Shown piece after piece: positions 1 to 8,203 of a stretch of 64,000 bases of DNA (positions are counted from its first letter, which is position 1; each line of letters starts with the position of its first letter). The stretch lies in assembly GCF_001577265.1 (NCBI RefSeq), contig NZ_CP014517.1:1355001-1419000 (forward strand). The letters are read 5' to 3'. The DNA comes from Variovorax sp. PAMC 28711 (GTDB lineage Bacteria > Pseudomonadota > Gammaproteobacteria > Burkholderiales > Burkholderiaceae_C). The notes beneath the pieces are model-generated. The model was not told the origin of the DNA and searched no databases. It worked only from the letters and a program-made list of their open reading frames with translations. Both the position numbers and the translations under genes were made by a program.

Positions 1-507
1 CATGCCCCGGCCGCCACCGCCGCCAGCCGCCTTGATGATGACCGGGTAGCCGATGGCGCGCGCAATGCGCTTGTTGGTGGTCGCATCGTCGGACAGTTCG
101 CCTTCGGAGCCCGGCACGCAAGGCACGCCTGCCTTGATCATGGCCTGCTTGGCCGCGACCTTGTCGCCCATCGTGCGGATGTTTTCCGGCGTCGGGCCGA
201 TGAACTGGAATCCGCTTTGCTCGACGCGCTCCGCGAAGTTGGCGTTCTCGCTCAGGAAACCGTAGCCGGGGTGGATCGCTTCGGCGTCGGTCACTTCTGC
301 CGCCGAAATGATCGCCGGCATGTTGAGATAGCTTTGGCCCGATGCCGCAGGCCCGATGCACACGGCCTCCTGGGCCAGCTTGACGTACTTGGCGTCGCGA
401 TCGGCTTCGGAATAAACCATGACGGCCTTGATGCCCATCTCGCTGCAGGCACGCTGGATCCGCAAGGCGATTTCGCCGCGATTGGCGACCAGGATCTTCT
501 TGAACAT
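1..507 (-). CDS. accC: Biotin carboxylase subunit of acetyl-CoA carboxylase, N-terminal part (cut by window edge)
   Basis: AccC performs the ATP-dependent carboxylation of biotin on AccB, the first half-reaction of acetyl-CoA carboxylase in fatty acid synthesis. The 169 visible residues start [17 protein letters not shown] and contain [10 protein letters not shown], the biotin-carboxylase N-domain signature. They end in the ATP-grasp glycine-rich loop [13 protein letters not shown]. The frame is open to base 1, so the remaining roughly 280 residues lie outside. Only 2 nt separate its ATG from the accB stop, as expected of an accBC operon. The family assignment is very secure. Confidence 0.97.
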   Translation of the reverse strand, partial: MFKKILVANRGEIALRIQRACSEMGIKAVMVYSEADRDAKYVKLAQEAVCIGPAASGQSYLNMPAIISAAEVTDAEAIHPGYGFLSENANFAERVEQSGFQFIGPTPENIRTMGDKVAAKQAMIKAGVPCVPGSEGELSDDATTNKRIARAIGYPVIIKAAGGGGGRGM

Positions 508-509
508 GG

Positions 510-968
510 TCACTCGATGATGAACAGCGTCTGGCCGTATTCGACCGCTTGCCCGTTTTCGCCGAGGATCTGCGTGACCGTGCCGGACTTGTCGGCCTCG
601 ATCTCGTTGAGGATCTTCATGGCCTCGATGATGCAGATGGTGTCGCCTTCGTTGACTTTGCTGCCCACTTCGACGAACGAGGGTGCGCCTGGGCTCGACG
701 AACGGTAGAAGGTGCCGACCATCGGCGACTTGACGGCGTGCCCGGTGGCGACCGCGTCGGCCGGAGCCGCCGCAGGCGCTGCTGCCAGCGGTGCCGTGGC
801 GGGCGCTGGCCCTGCGGCCTGCGGCGCGAGCGTTTGCACGTACTGAACCGGAGCGGCCTCACCGCCCTTGACGATCCGGACCTTGCCCTCGGCTTCGGTG
901 ATCTCGAGTTCGGAAATGTTCGATTCAGACACCAGGTCGATCAGTGTCTTGAGTTTGCGTAGATCCAT
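510..968 (-). CDS. accB: Biotin carboxyl carrier protein of acetyl-CoA carboxylase (BCCP)
   Basis: This 152-residue protein carries the biotin that AccC carboxylates and that the AccAD carboxyltransferase uses. It has an N-terminal domain ([13 protein letters not shown]), a Pro/Ala-rich linker at about residues 48-75, and a C-terminal biotinyl domain with the lipoylation-type motif EAMK, whose Lys118 is the biotinylation site. I chose the ATG at 968 because it gives the canonical N-terminus; an upstream in-frame ATG at 1007 would add 13 atypical residues. The 111 nt upstream hold a TAGAAT hexamer (1077-1082) that could be a -10 box, with only a weak TTGGCG match about 19 bp before it, and a CCGGC-AAA-GCCGG hairpin just before the gene. 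Confidence 0.96.
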   Translation of the reverse strand: MDLRKLKTLIDLVSESNISELEITEAEGKVRIVKGGEAAPVQYVQTLAPQAAGPAPATAPLAAAPAAAPADAVATGHAVKSPMVGTFYRSSSPGAPSFVEVGSKVNEGDTICIIEAMKILNEIEADKSGTVTQILGENGQAVEYGQTLFIIE

Positions 969-1079
969 GGGGCTCCAATTGCCGTGTTCGCCGGCTTTGC
1001 CGGTCATTCGGGATTAACTCGCCTGAACGTTGGCTTATTTCAGCGTATCGACGCCAACGCCTTCGCGTGGGGGCGGATT

Positions 1080-1628
1080 CTAACCGTGAACTTCTGCACG
1101 GCGCCAAGCCTCAAGGTCGGCGGGTTCGACCTTGCCCATTTTACGCGCCGCGATGGCGCCATCGGCGCTCAACACCAACGTGAACGGCAGCCCGCCCGCG
1201 GTATTGCCCAGCTGCTTCACCAGATCGGTCCCTTCCAGGCCGGCCAGACCGACCGGAAAGGTCACAGGCAGCTTTTCAAGGAATTTTCGGACCGCCGTCG
1301 GCTGATCGATGGCCAATCCGACAACTTGCCAGCCGTTGGACGCGTGATCCTTGTAAAAGCGATCGATCATCGGCAGCTCTTCGATGCAAGGCGGGCACCA
1401 GGTGGCCCAGAAATTGAGAAGCATCGGTTTGCCTTTCAGATCGGCCATCCGCACTTCGCCACCGTCGGGACGGGTGAAAGTTCGGCTCCAGAATGCGTCG
1501 TCCATCCGCTCGCCGGCAGCGCTGTGGGTCTGGTGCTCGCGCCACCACGCACCGCCCAGCCCTGCGCCCACCGCCACCATGGCAACGCCGCCGTAAAGCC
1601 AACGCCGGCGGCTCACTGTATCCGTCAT
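1080..1628 (-). CDS. TlpA/ResA-like membrane-anchored thiol:disulfide oxidoreductase
   Basis: This 182-residue protein has an N-terminal signal anchor (hydrophobic residues about 10-28 after SRRRW) and a periplasmic thioredoxin fold. The redox motif is WCPPC, with Cys78 and Cys81. The cis-Pro region (GLPFTLVL) and the preceding LNFWATWC are typical of the TlpA/ResA/DsbE family, which reduces disulfides, often in cytochrome c maturation or in oxidative protection. No cytochrome genes are nearby, so the partner is unknown. Its ATG overlaps the stop of the upstream hypothetical gene by 4 nt (ATGA), so the two are probably co-transcribed. SRRRW could also be a weak Tat signal. Confidence 0.88.
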   Translation of the reverse strand: MTDTVSRRRWLYGGVAMVAVGAGLGGAWWREHQTHSAAGERMDDAFWSRTFTRPDGGEVRMADLKGKPMLLNFWATWCPPCIEELPMIDRFYKDHASNGWQVVGLAIDQPTAVRKFLEKLPVTFPVGLAGLEGTDLVKQLGNTAGGLPFTLVLSADGAIAARKMGKVEPADLEAWRRAEVHG

Positions 1629-2218
1629 TCAGAATCCTTTTCGATCAGGCGACGCAGGGCGGCCAGGTCGCCCCTCGGGGTTCGACCCTGCGCATCGGGT
1701 TTCAGCGCTCCGCGCAAATCATCCAGATCGTAGACGAGCAGATGCACCCCGATCTCTTCGCCCAGCATCCGACTGTGGGCATGCACGCTGAGCGCTTCGA
1801 CCTGTTCGCCGTGAAAGCCGTTCACCATGCGCGGCTCGTAGTCAACATGGTGATCAATGAGCGCGATCTCCGCGGACTTCGAGTCATCGCAGAACATCTG
1901 GATGTAGATGTCCGACAGCCGCGTCGCCGTACCATGCCAGACAGCGCCGCCGAGATGGGGCCGAAACGCCGCCATGCGCTGCATCCATTCGAGTGCTAGC
2001 GAGCGCAACGCGTGCAACTCTTTGGGCTGGGTGTCCGCACAGAACAGCGCGATGTAGTCCCGAACCTCGGCTTCCACCTCGTCGTTGTTGGGAAGCCCGC
2101 TGCGCGAAGACAGGCCGAGATCGCGCACCGCCCGGCGCTTGGCGGGGCCGTATTCGAGCCCTTCCTCGACGACGAGACGGGCGGCGGTCGCTGCGATTTC
2201 GCGCTTGGGCGTGTCCAT
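1625..2218 (-). CDS. Conserved hypothetical protein next to mpl
   Basis: I do not recognise a family for these 197 residues. The protein is acidic and soluble, with no signal peptide or membrane segment. Visible features are an Ala/Arg-rich helical N-terminus, then HGTATRLSDIYIQMF and a conserved-looking IDHHVDYEPRMVNG segment that could contribute a metal or nucleotide site. The coding quality is good and the stop overlaps the tlpA-like start by 4 nt. It is divergent from mpl across 67 bp. Because such proteins lie beside mpl they could inherit the ligase name by position; nothing in the sequence supports that, since there is no P-loop. Confidence 0.75.
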   Translation of the reverse strand: MDTPKREIAATAARLVVEEGLEYGPAKRRAVRDLGLSSRSGLPNNDEVEAEVRDYIALFCADTQPKELHALRSLALEWMQRMAAFRPHLGGAVWHGTATRLSDIYIQMFCDDSKSAEIALIDHHVDYEPRMVNGFHGEQVEALSVHAHSRMLGEEIGVHLLVYDLDDLRGALKPDAQGRTPRGDLAALRRLIEKDSE

Positions 2219-2285
2219 CGGATCATTCTGCCCGCAGACCGCATTCCGCAGAAGTGCATGCAGGGCGCATCCCTAAAATCGGCCG

Positions 2286-3698
2286 ATGCACATTCATATC
2301 CTCGGCATCTGCGGCACATTCATGGGCGGTGTCGCCGCCCTCGCCCGCGCAGCCGGCCACCGCGTGACCGGCTGCGACGCCGGCGTCTATCCGCCGATGA
2401 GCGATCAGCTGCGCGCACTCGACATCAAACTGATCGAAGGCTTTTCGGCCGACCAGCTCGCCCTGAAGCCGGACATGTTCGTGGTCGGCAACGTGGTGTC
2501 ACGCGCCCGCCTCGCGGACGGCACGCCCAAGTTTCCGCTGATGGAAGCCATCCTCGATGCGGGTGCGCCCTACACCAGCGGGCCGCAGTGGCTGGCAGAA
2601 CATGTCCTGCAAGGTCGCCATGTGCTGGCGGTCGCGGGCACGCACGGCAAGACCACGACCACGTCGATGCTCGCGTGGATCCTGGAAATGGCGGGCAAGG
2701 CGCCTGGCTTCCTGGTCGGCGGCGTGCCGCTGGACTTCGGCGTGTCGGCCCGGCCCGGCGGCGGCTCAGCGCCGTTCGTGATCGAAGCCGATGAGTACGA
2801 CACCGCCTTCTTCGACAAGCGCAGCAAGTTCGTCCACTACCGGCCTCGCACCGCGGTGCTGAACAACCTCGAGTTCGACCACGCCGACATCTTCGACGAT
2901 CTCGCCGCCATCGAGCGGCAGTTCCATCACCTCGTGCGCACCGTGCCCGCCACCGGTCGCATCGTGGTCAATGCGACCGAGGACAGCCTGCGGCGCGTGC
3001 TGGCCCAAGGCTGCTGGAGCGAGGTCGCGCGATTCGGCGCGGGTAGCCCCGACACCGACTGGCAAGCCAAGGGTGAGCACGGCGCGTTCGACGTGCTGTA
3101 CCGTGGCGAGCGCGTCGGCCGTGTCGACTGGAAGCTCTCCGGGCTGCACAACCAGATGAATGCGCTGGCCGCCATCGCCGCAGCCGACCATGTGGGCGTG
3201 GCGCCCGCCGAGGCCGCCGCGGCGCTCGGTACCTTTCGGAATGTGCGTCGTCGCATGGAACTGCGCGGCACCGTGGCGCGCCCCGGCGGCGAGATCACCG
3301 TCTACGACGACTTCGCCCACCACCCGACGGCGATCCGCACGACGCTCGACGGCCTGCGCCGCCAGCTCGACGGCCAGGGCAAGCAAAGTGAGCGCATGCT
3401 CGCGGCCTTCGAGCCGCGCAGCAACACGATGAAGCTCGGCACGATGGCAGCGCAATTGCCGTGGAGCCTGGAGGCGGCCGACCTGGCGTTCTGCCACACC
3501 GCCGGACTCGATTGGGACGCCGCCGCCGCGTTGAAGCCCATGGGAGAGCGCGCGCAAGTCGCCGGGTCGATCGATCCGCTCGTCGCGCAGATCGTTGCAG
3601 CCGCGCGAGCCGGCGATCACATCGTCTGCATGAGCAACGGCGGTTTCGGCGGCGTGCACGACAAGCTGCTGGCGGCATTGCAGGCACAAACCCCATGA
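2286..3698 (+). CDS. mpl: UDP-N-acetylmuramate:L-alanyl-gamma-D-glutamyl-meso-diaminopimelate ligase
   Basis: Mpl re-attaches the recycled murein tripeptide to UDP-MurNAc, which short-circuits MurC, MurD and MurE. The 470 residues begin MHIHILGICGTFMGG, the Mpl form of the Mur ligase N-domain. The ATP loop [10 protein letters not shown] is at residues 118-127, followed by EADEYDTAFFDKRSKF, a signature that separates Mpl from MurC. The length matches the family (about 455-470). Its stop overlaps the start of the cupin gene by 4 nt. Recycling sits here close to rodA and mtgA and about 18 kb from the de novo mur genes. Confidence 0.95.
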   Translation: MHIHILGICGTFMGGVAALARAAGHRVTGCDAGVYPPMSDQLRALDIKLIEGFSADQLALKPDMFVVGNVVSRARLADGTPKFPLMEAILDAGAPYTSGPQWLAEHVLQGRHVLAVAGTHGKTTTTSMLAWILEMAGKAPGFLVGGVPLDFGVSARPGGGSAPFVIEADEYDTAFFDKRSKFVHYRPRTAVLNNLEFDHADIFDDLAAIERQFHHLVRTVPATGRIVVNATEDSLRRVLAQGCWSEVARFGAGSPDTDWQAKGEHGAFDVLYRGERVGRVDWKLSGLHNQMNALAAIAAADHVGVAPAEAAAALGTFRNVRRRMELRGTVARPGGEITVYDDFAHHPTAIRTTLDGLRRQLDGQGKQSERMLAAFEPRSNTMKLGTMAAQLPWSLEAADLAFCHTAGLDWDAAAALKPMGERAQVAGSIDPLVAQIVAAARAGDHIVCMSNGGFGGVHDKLLAALQAQTP

Positions 3699-4204
3699 AT
3701 TCGACGCGAGCGCACCAGCTGATCGATACGCTCCAGCTCAAGCCGCACCCGGAAGGCGGCTGGTACAGCGAAGTATTCCGCTCGACCGCCAGCGTTTCGC
3801 CGGCCGACGGCAGGTCACTGCGCAGCGCGCTCACATCGATCTATTTCCTTCTCGAGGCGCAGCAGCACTCGCGCTGGCATCGTGTTCTGTCCGACGAGGT
3901 CTGGGTCCATCTGGAAGGCGTGCCGCTGGCGCTGTGGACCTGCGACGCGGGCCTCCGAACTGCGCCGGCCCATGTGCGGCTCGGCCCTGTCGACGTGCAC
4001 GGCACGCGCCCGCAACACGTGGTGCCGGCCGGTCAGTGGCAGGCGGCGCGGCCGATCGTGAGCCACACCGCCGGCGACTTCACGCTCGCCGCCTGCATGG
4101 TCGGTCCGGGCTTCGACTTCAGCGATTTCTCGTTGATGCCCGGCGCCAGCGACGAAGCGGCTGCCATGCGTCACCACTGGCCCGATCTCGCCGTTTTGAT
4201 GTGA
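3695..4204 (+). CDS. Cupin_5 (DUF985) family protein
   Basis: This 169-residue cytoplasmic protein has the Cupin_5/DUF985 layout. LKPHPEGGWYSEVFRS near the N-terminus matches the family's signature, followed by TSIYFLLEAQQHSRWHRVLSDEVWVHLEG, where His and Glu positions of a cupin barrel are expected. Members related to yeast YML079w have an epimerase-like fold but no settled function. I used the ATG at 3695, which overlaps the mpl stop (ATGA) and gives the canonical start; a longer reading would run through mpl. It converges on aroG with an 8-nt gap and no clear terminator. Confidence 0.87.
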   Translation: MNSTRAHQLIDTLQLKPHPEGGWYSEVFRSTASVSPADGRSLRSALTSIYFLLEAQQHSRWHRVLSDEVWVHLEGVPLALWTCDAGLRTAPAHVRLGPVDVHGTRPQHVVPAGQWQAARPIVSHTAGDFTLAACMVGPGFDFSDFSLMPGASDEAAAMRHHWPDLAVLM

Positions 4205-4211
4205 TAGGCGC

Positions 4212-5330
4212 TTAACCCCGGCGCTGCTTCACGGCGTGCGACAGCGTGTCGAGCATGGCGACCGAGTCGTCCCAGCCGATGCAGGCGTCGGTGATGCTCT
4301 TGCCGTATTCCAGATCGGCGATCAGCTCCTTGCCTGGCGTGAATTTCTGCGCGCCGGCCTGCAAATGGCTTTCCACCATCACACCGAACACGCTTGTGCT
4401 GCCGCCCGCGATCTGTCCGGCGATGTCCTTCGCCACGTCGATCTGCTTTTGGTGCTGCTTCGCGCTGTTGGCGTGGCTGCAGTCGACCATCAGGGTCGGC
4501 GGCAACTTGGCCGAAGAGAGGTCGGCGCAGGCGGCCGCGACACTGGCCGCGTCGTAGTTCGGTGCCTTGCCGCCACGCAGGATCACGTGGCAGTCCGGGT
4601 TGCCGTTGGTCTGCACGATCGCGACCTGGCCGTTCTTATGGACCGACAGGAAGTGATGCCCGCGCGCCGCCGCCTGGATGGCGTCGGTCGCGATGCGGAT
4701 GTTGCCGTCGGTGCCGTTCTTGAAACCGATCGGCGCCGACAGGCCCGACGCCAATTCGCGATGCACCTGGCTTTCGGTGGTGCGCGCACCGATCGCGCCC
4801 CAGCTGATGAGGTCGCCGATGTACTGCGGGGAGATCACGTCGAGGAATTCGCTGCCGGCGGGCAAGCCGATCCGATTGATGTCGATCAGAAGCTGGCGCG
4901 CGATGCGCAGACCCTCGTCGATGCGGTAGCTTTCGTCGAGGTAGGGGTCGTTGATCAACCCCTTCCAGCCCACCGTGGTGCGCGGCTTCTCGAAGTAGAC
5001 GCGCATCACGATCTCGAGTGACTCGGCGTGCTTGTCGCGCAGCACCTTGAGCCGGCGCGCGTAGTCGAGTGCGGCAGCGGGGTCGTGGATCGAGCATGGG
5101 CCCATGACCACCAGCAGCCGGTCGTCCGTGCCGGCCATGATGTCGTGGATGGCACGGCGCGTGCCGGTGATCAGCGTTTCGACCGGCGTCCCGCGGATCG
5201 GGAAGAAACGGATCAGGTGTTCGGGAGGGGGCAGCACGTTGATGTCCTTGATGCGTTCGTCGTCGGTCTGGCTGGTTTTCTCGACGCTCGCATACCAGCT
5301 GTCGCTGGTGGGGGCGGTGTTCTGGCTCAT
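4212..5330 (-). CDS. aroG: 3-deoxy-7-phosphoheptulonate (DAHP) synthase, class I
   Basis: AroG condenses phosphoenolpyruvate with erythrose 4-phosphate, the entry step of the shikimate pathway and the main control point for Phe, Tyr and Trp. The 372-residue protein shows class I (AroFGH-type) motifs: LLVVMGPCSIHD with the metal-ligand Cys, KPRTTVGWKGLINDP, GSEFLDVISPQYIGDLISWGAIGARTTESQ, and MVDCSHANS. The length fits the E. coli enzymes (about 350-356) with a short extension. An apparent transcription attenuator with an aromatic leader peptide lies just upstream, so synthesis is probably controlled by aminoacyl-tRNA supply in addition to any allosteric inhibition. Which amino acid inhibits the enzyme cannot be read here. 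Confidence 0.96.
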   Translation of the reverse strand: MSQNTAPTSDSWYASVEKTSQTDDERIKDINVLPPPEHLIRFFPIRGTPVETLITGTRRAIHDIMAGTDDRLLVVMGPCSIHDPAAALDYARRLKVLRDKHAESLEIVMRVYFEKPRTTVGWKGLINDPYLDESYRIDEGLRIARQLLIDINRIGLPAGSEFLDVISPQYIGDLISWGAIGARTTESQVHRELASGLSAPIGFKNGTDGNIRIATDAIQAAARGHHFLSVHKNGQVAIVQTNGNPDCHVILRGGKAPNYDAASVAAACADLSSAKLPPTLMVDCSHANSAKQHQKQIDVAKDIAGQIAGGSTSVFGVMVESHLQAGAQKFTPGKELIADLEYGKSITDACIGWDDSVAMLDTLSHAVKQRRG

Positions 5331-5364
5331 CGTGTGACTCCTGGATCAACAATCAAAAGGGCAT

Positions 5365-5396
5365 AAAAAAACCGCCGGGGCGTGAGCGCCGGCGGT
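5365..5396 (-). terminator. Intrinsic terminator of the aroG leader (attenuator)
   Basis: Read on the minus strand, the hairpin has stem ACCGCCGG (5396-5389) pairing perfectly with CCGGCGGT (5378-5371), eight pairs, mostly G-C, around a 10-nt loop. It is followed at once by a run of seven T (5371-5365). It lies 34 nt before the aroG ATG and 22 nt after the leader-peptide stop. A strong terminator directly in front of a gene on the same strand makes sense as an attenuator. It may also end read-through from tldD. Confidence 0.9.
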
Positions 5397-5444
5397 CTGG
5401 GAGGGGTGTACGTTTGCTTTACGCGCTCGCCTCTGGGCCGCCGG
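5389..5444 (-). promoter_or_regulatory. Candidate antiterminator pairing of the aroG attenuator
   Basis: On the minus strand the segment CCGGCGG (5444-5438), inside leader-peptide codons 16-18, is exactly complementary to CCGCCGG (5395-5389), the 5' arm of the terminator. The seven G-C pairs would sequester that arm and prevent termination. A competing weak hairpin, CCGG-ACTT-CCGG, lies at the same upstream segment and could act as the 1:2 protector. This is inferred from complementarity only; no folding energies were computed. Confidence 0.65.
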
Positions 5445-5490
5445 AAGTCCGGAACCAAAAGTACGAAAAATAGAAAGCTGCGCGCAACAT
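5419..5490 (-). CDS. Aromatic leader peptide upstream of aroG (23 residues)
   Basis: A 23-codon reading frame, ATG to TAA, lies between tldD and aroG. Residues 6-13 read FYFSYFWF: four Phe, two Tyr and one Trp in eight codons. Such a run of codons for the pathway's end products, immediately before a terminator/antiterminator pair, is the hallmark of leader peptides such as TrpL and PheL. Stalling at Phe, Tyr or Trp codons would leave the antiterminator segment (codons 16-18) free and let transcription reach aroG. No Shine-Dalgarno sequence is visible before the ATG. The function as a translation sensor is inferred; the peptide itself probably has none. Confidence 0.82.
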   Translation of the reverse strand: MLRAAFYFSYFWFRTSGGPEASA

Positions 5491-5504
5491 GGGTGGCCAA
5501 TGTA
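5491..5504 (-). promoter_or_regulatory. Possible extended -10 element of the aroG leader promoter
   Basis: On the minus strand TGCTACATT offers an extended -10 (TGn then TACATT, 5504-5499, four of six matches). Only 8 nt separate it from the leader ATG at 5490, so transcription would start at or next to that ATG and the leader RNA would be leaderless, as reported for rhizobial TrpL. No convincing -35 is seen at 16-18 bp. The alternative is read-through from tldD. Confidence 0.35.
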
Positions 5505-5530
5505 GCACAGGGTTTTGCGCGCCGGGTTTT

Positions 5531-6991
5531 TCAGGCGGTGCCGCCGACCGTGAGACCGTCGATGCGCAGGGTGGGCTGGCCGACGCCGACCGGCACACTC
5601 TGGCCTTCCTTGCCGCAGGTGCCCACGCCCGAATCGAGCGCCATGTCGTCGCCGATCATGGTCACGCGCGTCAGCGCGTCCGGGCCGTTGCCCACGATCG
5701 TCGCGCCCTTGACCGGGTACTGGATCTTGCCGTTCTCGACCCAGTAGGCCTCGCTCGCCGAGAACACGAACTTGCCGCTCGTGATGTCGACCTGCCCGCC
5801 GCCGAAGTTGGTGGCGTAGAGGCCCTTCTTCATGCTCGCGACGATTTCTTCGGGGTTCTTGTCGCCGCCCAGCATGTAGGTATTGGTCATGCGTGGCATC
5901 GGCACGTGCGCGTAGCTTTCGCGGCGGCCGTTGCCGGTGGGCTTCACGCCCGTCAGGCGGGCGTTCATCGAATCCTGGATGTAACCCTTGAGGATGCCGT
6001 CCTCGATCAACACGTTGCGCTGGCTCGCGTTGCCTTCGTCATCGACGTTGAGCGACCCACGGCGGTCGGCGATGGTGCCGTCGTCGAGCACCGTGACACC
6101 CTTGGCCGCCACGCGTTCGCCGATGCGGCCCGAGAAGGCGCTCGACCCCTTGCGGTTGAAATCGCCTTCGAGACCGTGGCCGATCGCCTCGTGCAGCAGG
6201 ATGCCGGGCCAGCCCGGACCGAGCACGACCGTCATTTCGCCGGCCGGCGCAGGACGCGCTTCGAGGTTCGTCAATGCGGCCTTGACGGCCTGGTCAACGT
6301 ATTCGGCAATGTGTTCGTCGTCGAAGTAAGCCAGGCCGAAGCGTCCGCCGCCACCGCCTGAGCCGACTTCGCGACGGCCGTTCTGTTCAGCGATGACCGT
6401 GACCGACAAGCGCACCAGCGGTCGGACGTCGGCGGCCAGCGTGCCGTCGGCGCGCGCCACCAGCACCACGTCGTACTCGCTGGCCAACCCGGCCATCACC
6501 TGCGCCACGCGCGGGTCGCGCGAGCGGGCGAGCTTCTCGACCTTGCCGAGCAGCGCGACCTTGGCGGTGCTGTCGAGCGTGGAGATCGGGTCGACGCCGT
6601 TGTAGAGCGAGCGGCTGCCGGCGATCTTCTTGGTCGCCGTCTTCGCGCGCGCGGTGCGCCCGGCTGACGAAATCGACCGCACCGTCCGGGCTGCGTCGAG
6701 CAGCGAGGCTTCGGAGATATCGTCCGAATAGGCGAACGCGGTTTTTTCGCCGCTCACCGCCCGAACGCCGACGCCTTGGTCGATGCTGAAGCTGCCGGTC
6801 TTGACGATACCTTCTTCCAGGCTCCAGCCTTCGCTGCGCGTGTACTGGAAGTAGAGATCCGCATCGTCCACCCCGTAGCGGGTGATCTCGCCGAGCGCCT
6901 TCGACAGGTGCGACTCGTCGAGGCCAAACGGCGTGAGAAGCAGCGATTGCGCCGTGGCGAGGCGCTCGATGGTGGGTTCGCGAGAGATCAT
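5531..6991 (-). CDS. tldD: TldD metalloprotease
   Basis: TldD forms a heterodimeric zinc protease with TldE/PmbA that degrades unfolded peptides and matures microcins and the CcdA antitoxin. The 486-residue sequence carries the metal motif HEAIGH (His267, Glu268, His272) in LLHEAIGHGLEGD, and ends with the family tail GTCGKEGQSVPVGVGQPTLRIDGLTVGG. The length fits E. coli TldD (481). Its start is 28 nt from the rodA stop, so it may be read from the rodA side. tldE/pmbA is not in the window. Confidence 0.95.
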   Translation of the reverse strand: MISREPTIERLATAQSLLLTPFGLDESHLSKALGEITRYGVDDADLYFQYTRSEGWSLEEGIVKTGSFSIDQGVGVRAVSGEKTAFAYSDDISEASLLDAARTVRSISSAGRTARAKTATKKIAGSRSLYNGVDPISTLDSTAKVALLGKVEKLARSRDPRVAQVMAGLASEYDVVLVARADGTLAADVRPLVRLSVTVIAEQNGRREVGSGGGGGRFGLAYFDDEHIAEYVDQAVKAALTNLEARPAPAGEMTVVLGPGWPGILLHEAIGHGLEGDFNRKGSSAFSGRIGERVAAKGVTVLDDGTIADRRGSLNVDDEGNASQRNVLIEDGILKGYIQDSMNARLTGVKPTGNGRRESYAHVPMPRMTNTYMLGGDKNPEEIVASMKKGLYATNFGGGQVDITSGKFVFSASEAYWVENGKIQYPVKGATIVGNGPDALTRVTMIGDDMALDSGVGTCGKEGQSVPVGVGQPTLRIDGLTVGGTA

Positions 6992-7019
6992 CGAGCCATT
7001 CTAGGGAGCGGCCGCGAAT

Positions 7020-8174
7020 TCAGCTCTGCATCAATCTTTTGGCCCTGGAAATCGACATCAAAATCCCGAGCCCCAGCCCGAGCGTGACCATGGCGGTGCC
7101 GCCGTAGCTGATAAAGGGCAGCGGCACGCCCACCACCGGCAGGATGCCGCTCACCATGCCCATGTTGACGAAGGCGTAGGTGAAAAAGATCAGCGTGATG
7201 GCCCCGGCGAGCAGCCGCGAGAACAGCGTCGGCGCATCGGAAGCGATCGCGAGGCCACGAAAAATCAGAAAGATGAAGGACGCGATCAGGAAAAGGTTGC
7301 CAGCCAGGCCGAACTCTTCCGAATAGGCCGCGAAGATGAAGTCTGTCGTGCGCTCGGGAATGAACTCCAGGTGCGTCTGCGTCCCCTGCATGAAGCCCTT
7401 GCCGCCGACGCCGCCCGAGCCAATGGCGATCATCCCCTGGATGATGTGGAAGCCCTTGCCGAGCGGATCCTTGCTCGGGTCGAGCAACGTGCAGACGCGC
7501 TGCTTCTGGTACTCATGCAGGATGCGCCAATCGAAGCCATCGGCACACAGCGTCGATTCGTAGCCCACGATGAGTGCCACTGCGACCAGTCCGATGAGCA
7601 CGGGCGGCACGATGAGCTTCCAGGAGAGGCCGGCGAAAAAGATCACCGAGAGCCCCGCCGACAGCACCAGCAGCGCGGTACCAAGGTCGGGTTGTTTCAT
7701 GATGAGCCCGACGGGCACCACCAGCAGGATGGTCGCCACCGCGAAGTCGAGCGGCCGCAGCTGCCCTTCTCGCCGCTGGAACCACCAGGCGAGCATCAAC
7801 GGCATCGCGATCTTGAGAATTTCGCTGGGCTGGATCACGAACCCGACGTTGAGCCAGCGCTTTGCGCCCTTTTTCGTCAGCCCGAAGATCGCCACCGCGA
7901 TCAGCAACGCCACACCCACGGTGTAGAGCGGCACCGCAAAACTCATGAGCCGCTGCGGCGGGATCTGCGCCACCACGAACATGATGAAGCCGGCCAGCAG
8001 CATGTTGCGGCCGTGGTCCATGAAGCGGGAGCCGTGGTCGTAGCCCGACGAATACATCGTGAGCAGGCCCGCGCAGACGAGCAGGAACACCGCAAAGGCC
8101 AGGAAGCCGTCGAAGCCCTGGAACACGGGCGCAATGCGTCGCGCGAACGAGGGCTGGTTGAACACGGCTGACAT
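7020..8174 (-). CDS. rodA: Rod-shape peptidoglycan polymerase RodA (SEDS family)
   Basis: RodA is the SEDS glycosyltransferase of the elongasome and works with PBP2 and MreBCD in lateral-wall growth. The 384-residue protein is polytopic (about ten membrane segments). It has SEDS motifs such as KKGAKRWLNVGFVIQPSEILKIAMPLMLAWWF, KQPDLGTALLVLSAG, ERTTDFIFAAYSEEFGLAG and PFISYGGTAMVTLGLGLGILMS. It is distinct from FtsW encoded at 29568-30866. mrdA (PBP2) would usually lie just upstream, but here the upstream neighbour is a two-component system. Confidence 0.95.
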   Translation of the reverse strand: MSAVFNQPSFARRIAPVFQGFDGFLAFAVFLLVCAGLLTMYSSGYDHGSRFMDHGRNMLLAGFIMFVVAQIPPQRLMSFAVPLYTVGVALLIAVAIFGLTKKGAKRWLNVGFVIQPSEILKIAMPLMLAWWFQRREGQLRPLDFAVATILLVVPVGLIMKQPDLGTALLVLSAGLSVIFFAGLSWKLIVPPVLIGLVAVALIVGYESTLCADGFDWRILHEYQKQRVCTLLDPSKDPLGKGFHIIQGMIAIGSGGVGGKGFMQGTQTHLEFIPERTTDFIFAAYSEEFGLAGNLFLIASFIFLIFRGLAIASDAPTLFSRLLAGAITLIFFTYAFVNMGMVSGILPVVGVPLPFISYGGTAMVTLGLGLGILMSISRAKRLMQS

Positions 8175-8203
8175 GGGGCGGGATTATCCGCGCCCTCGCG
8201 ATC

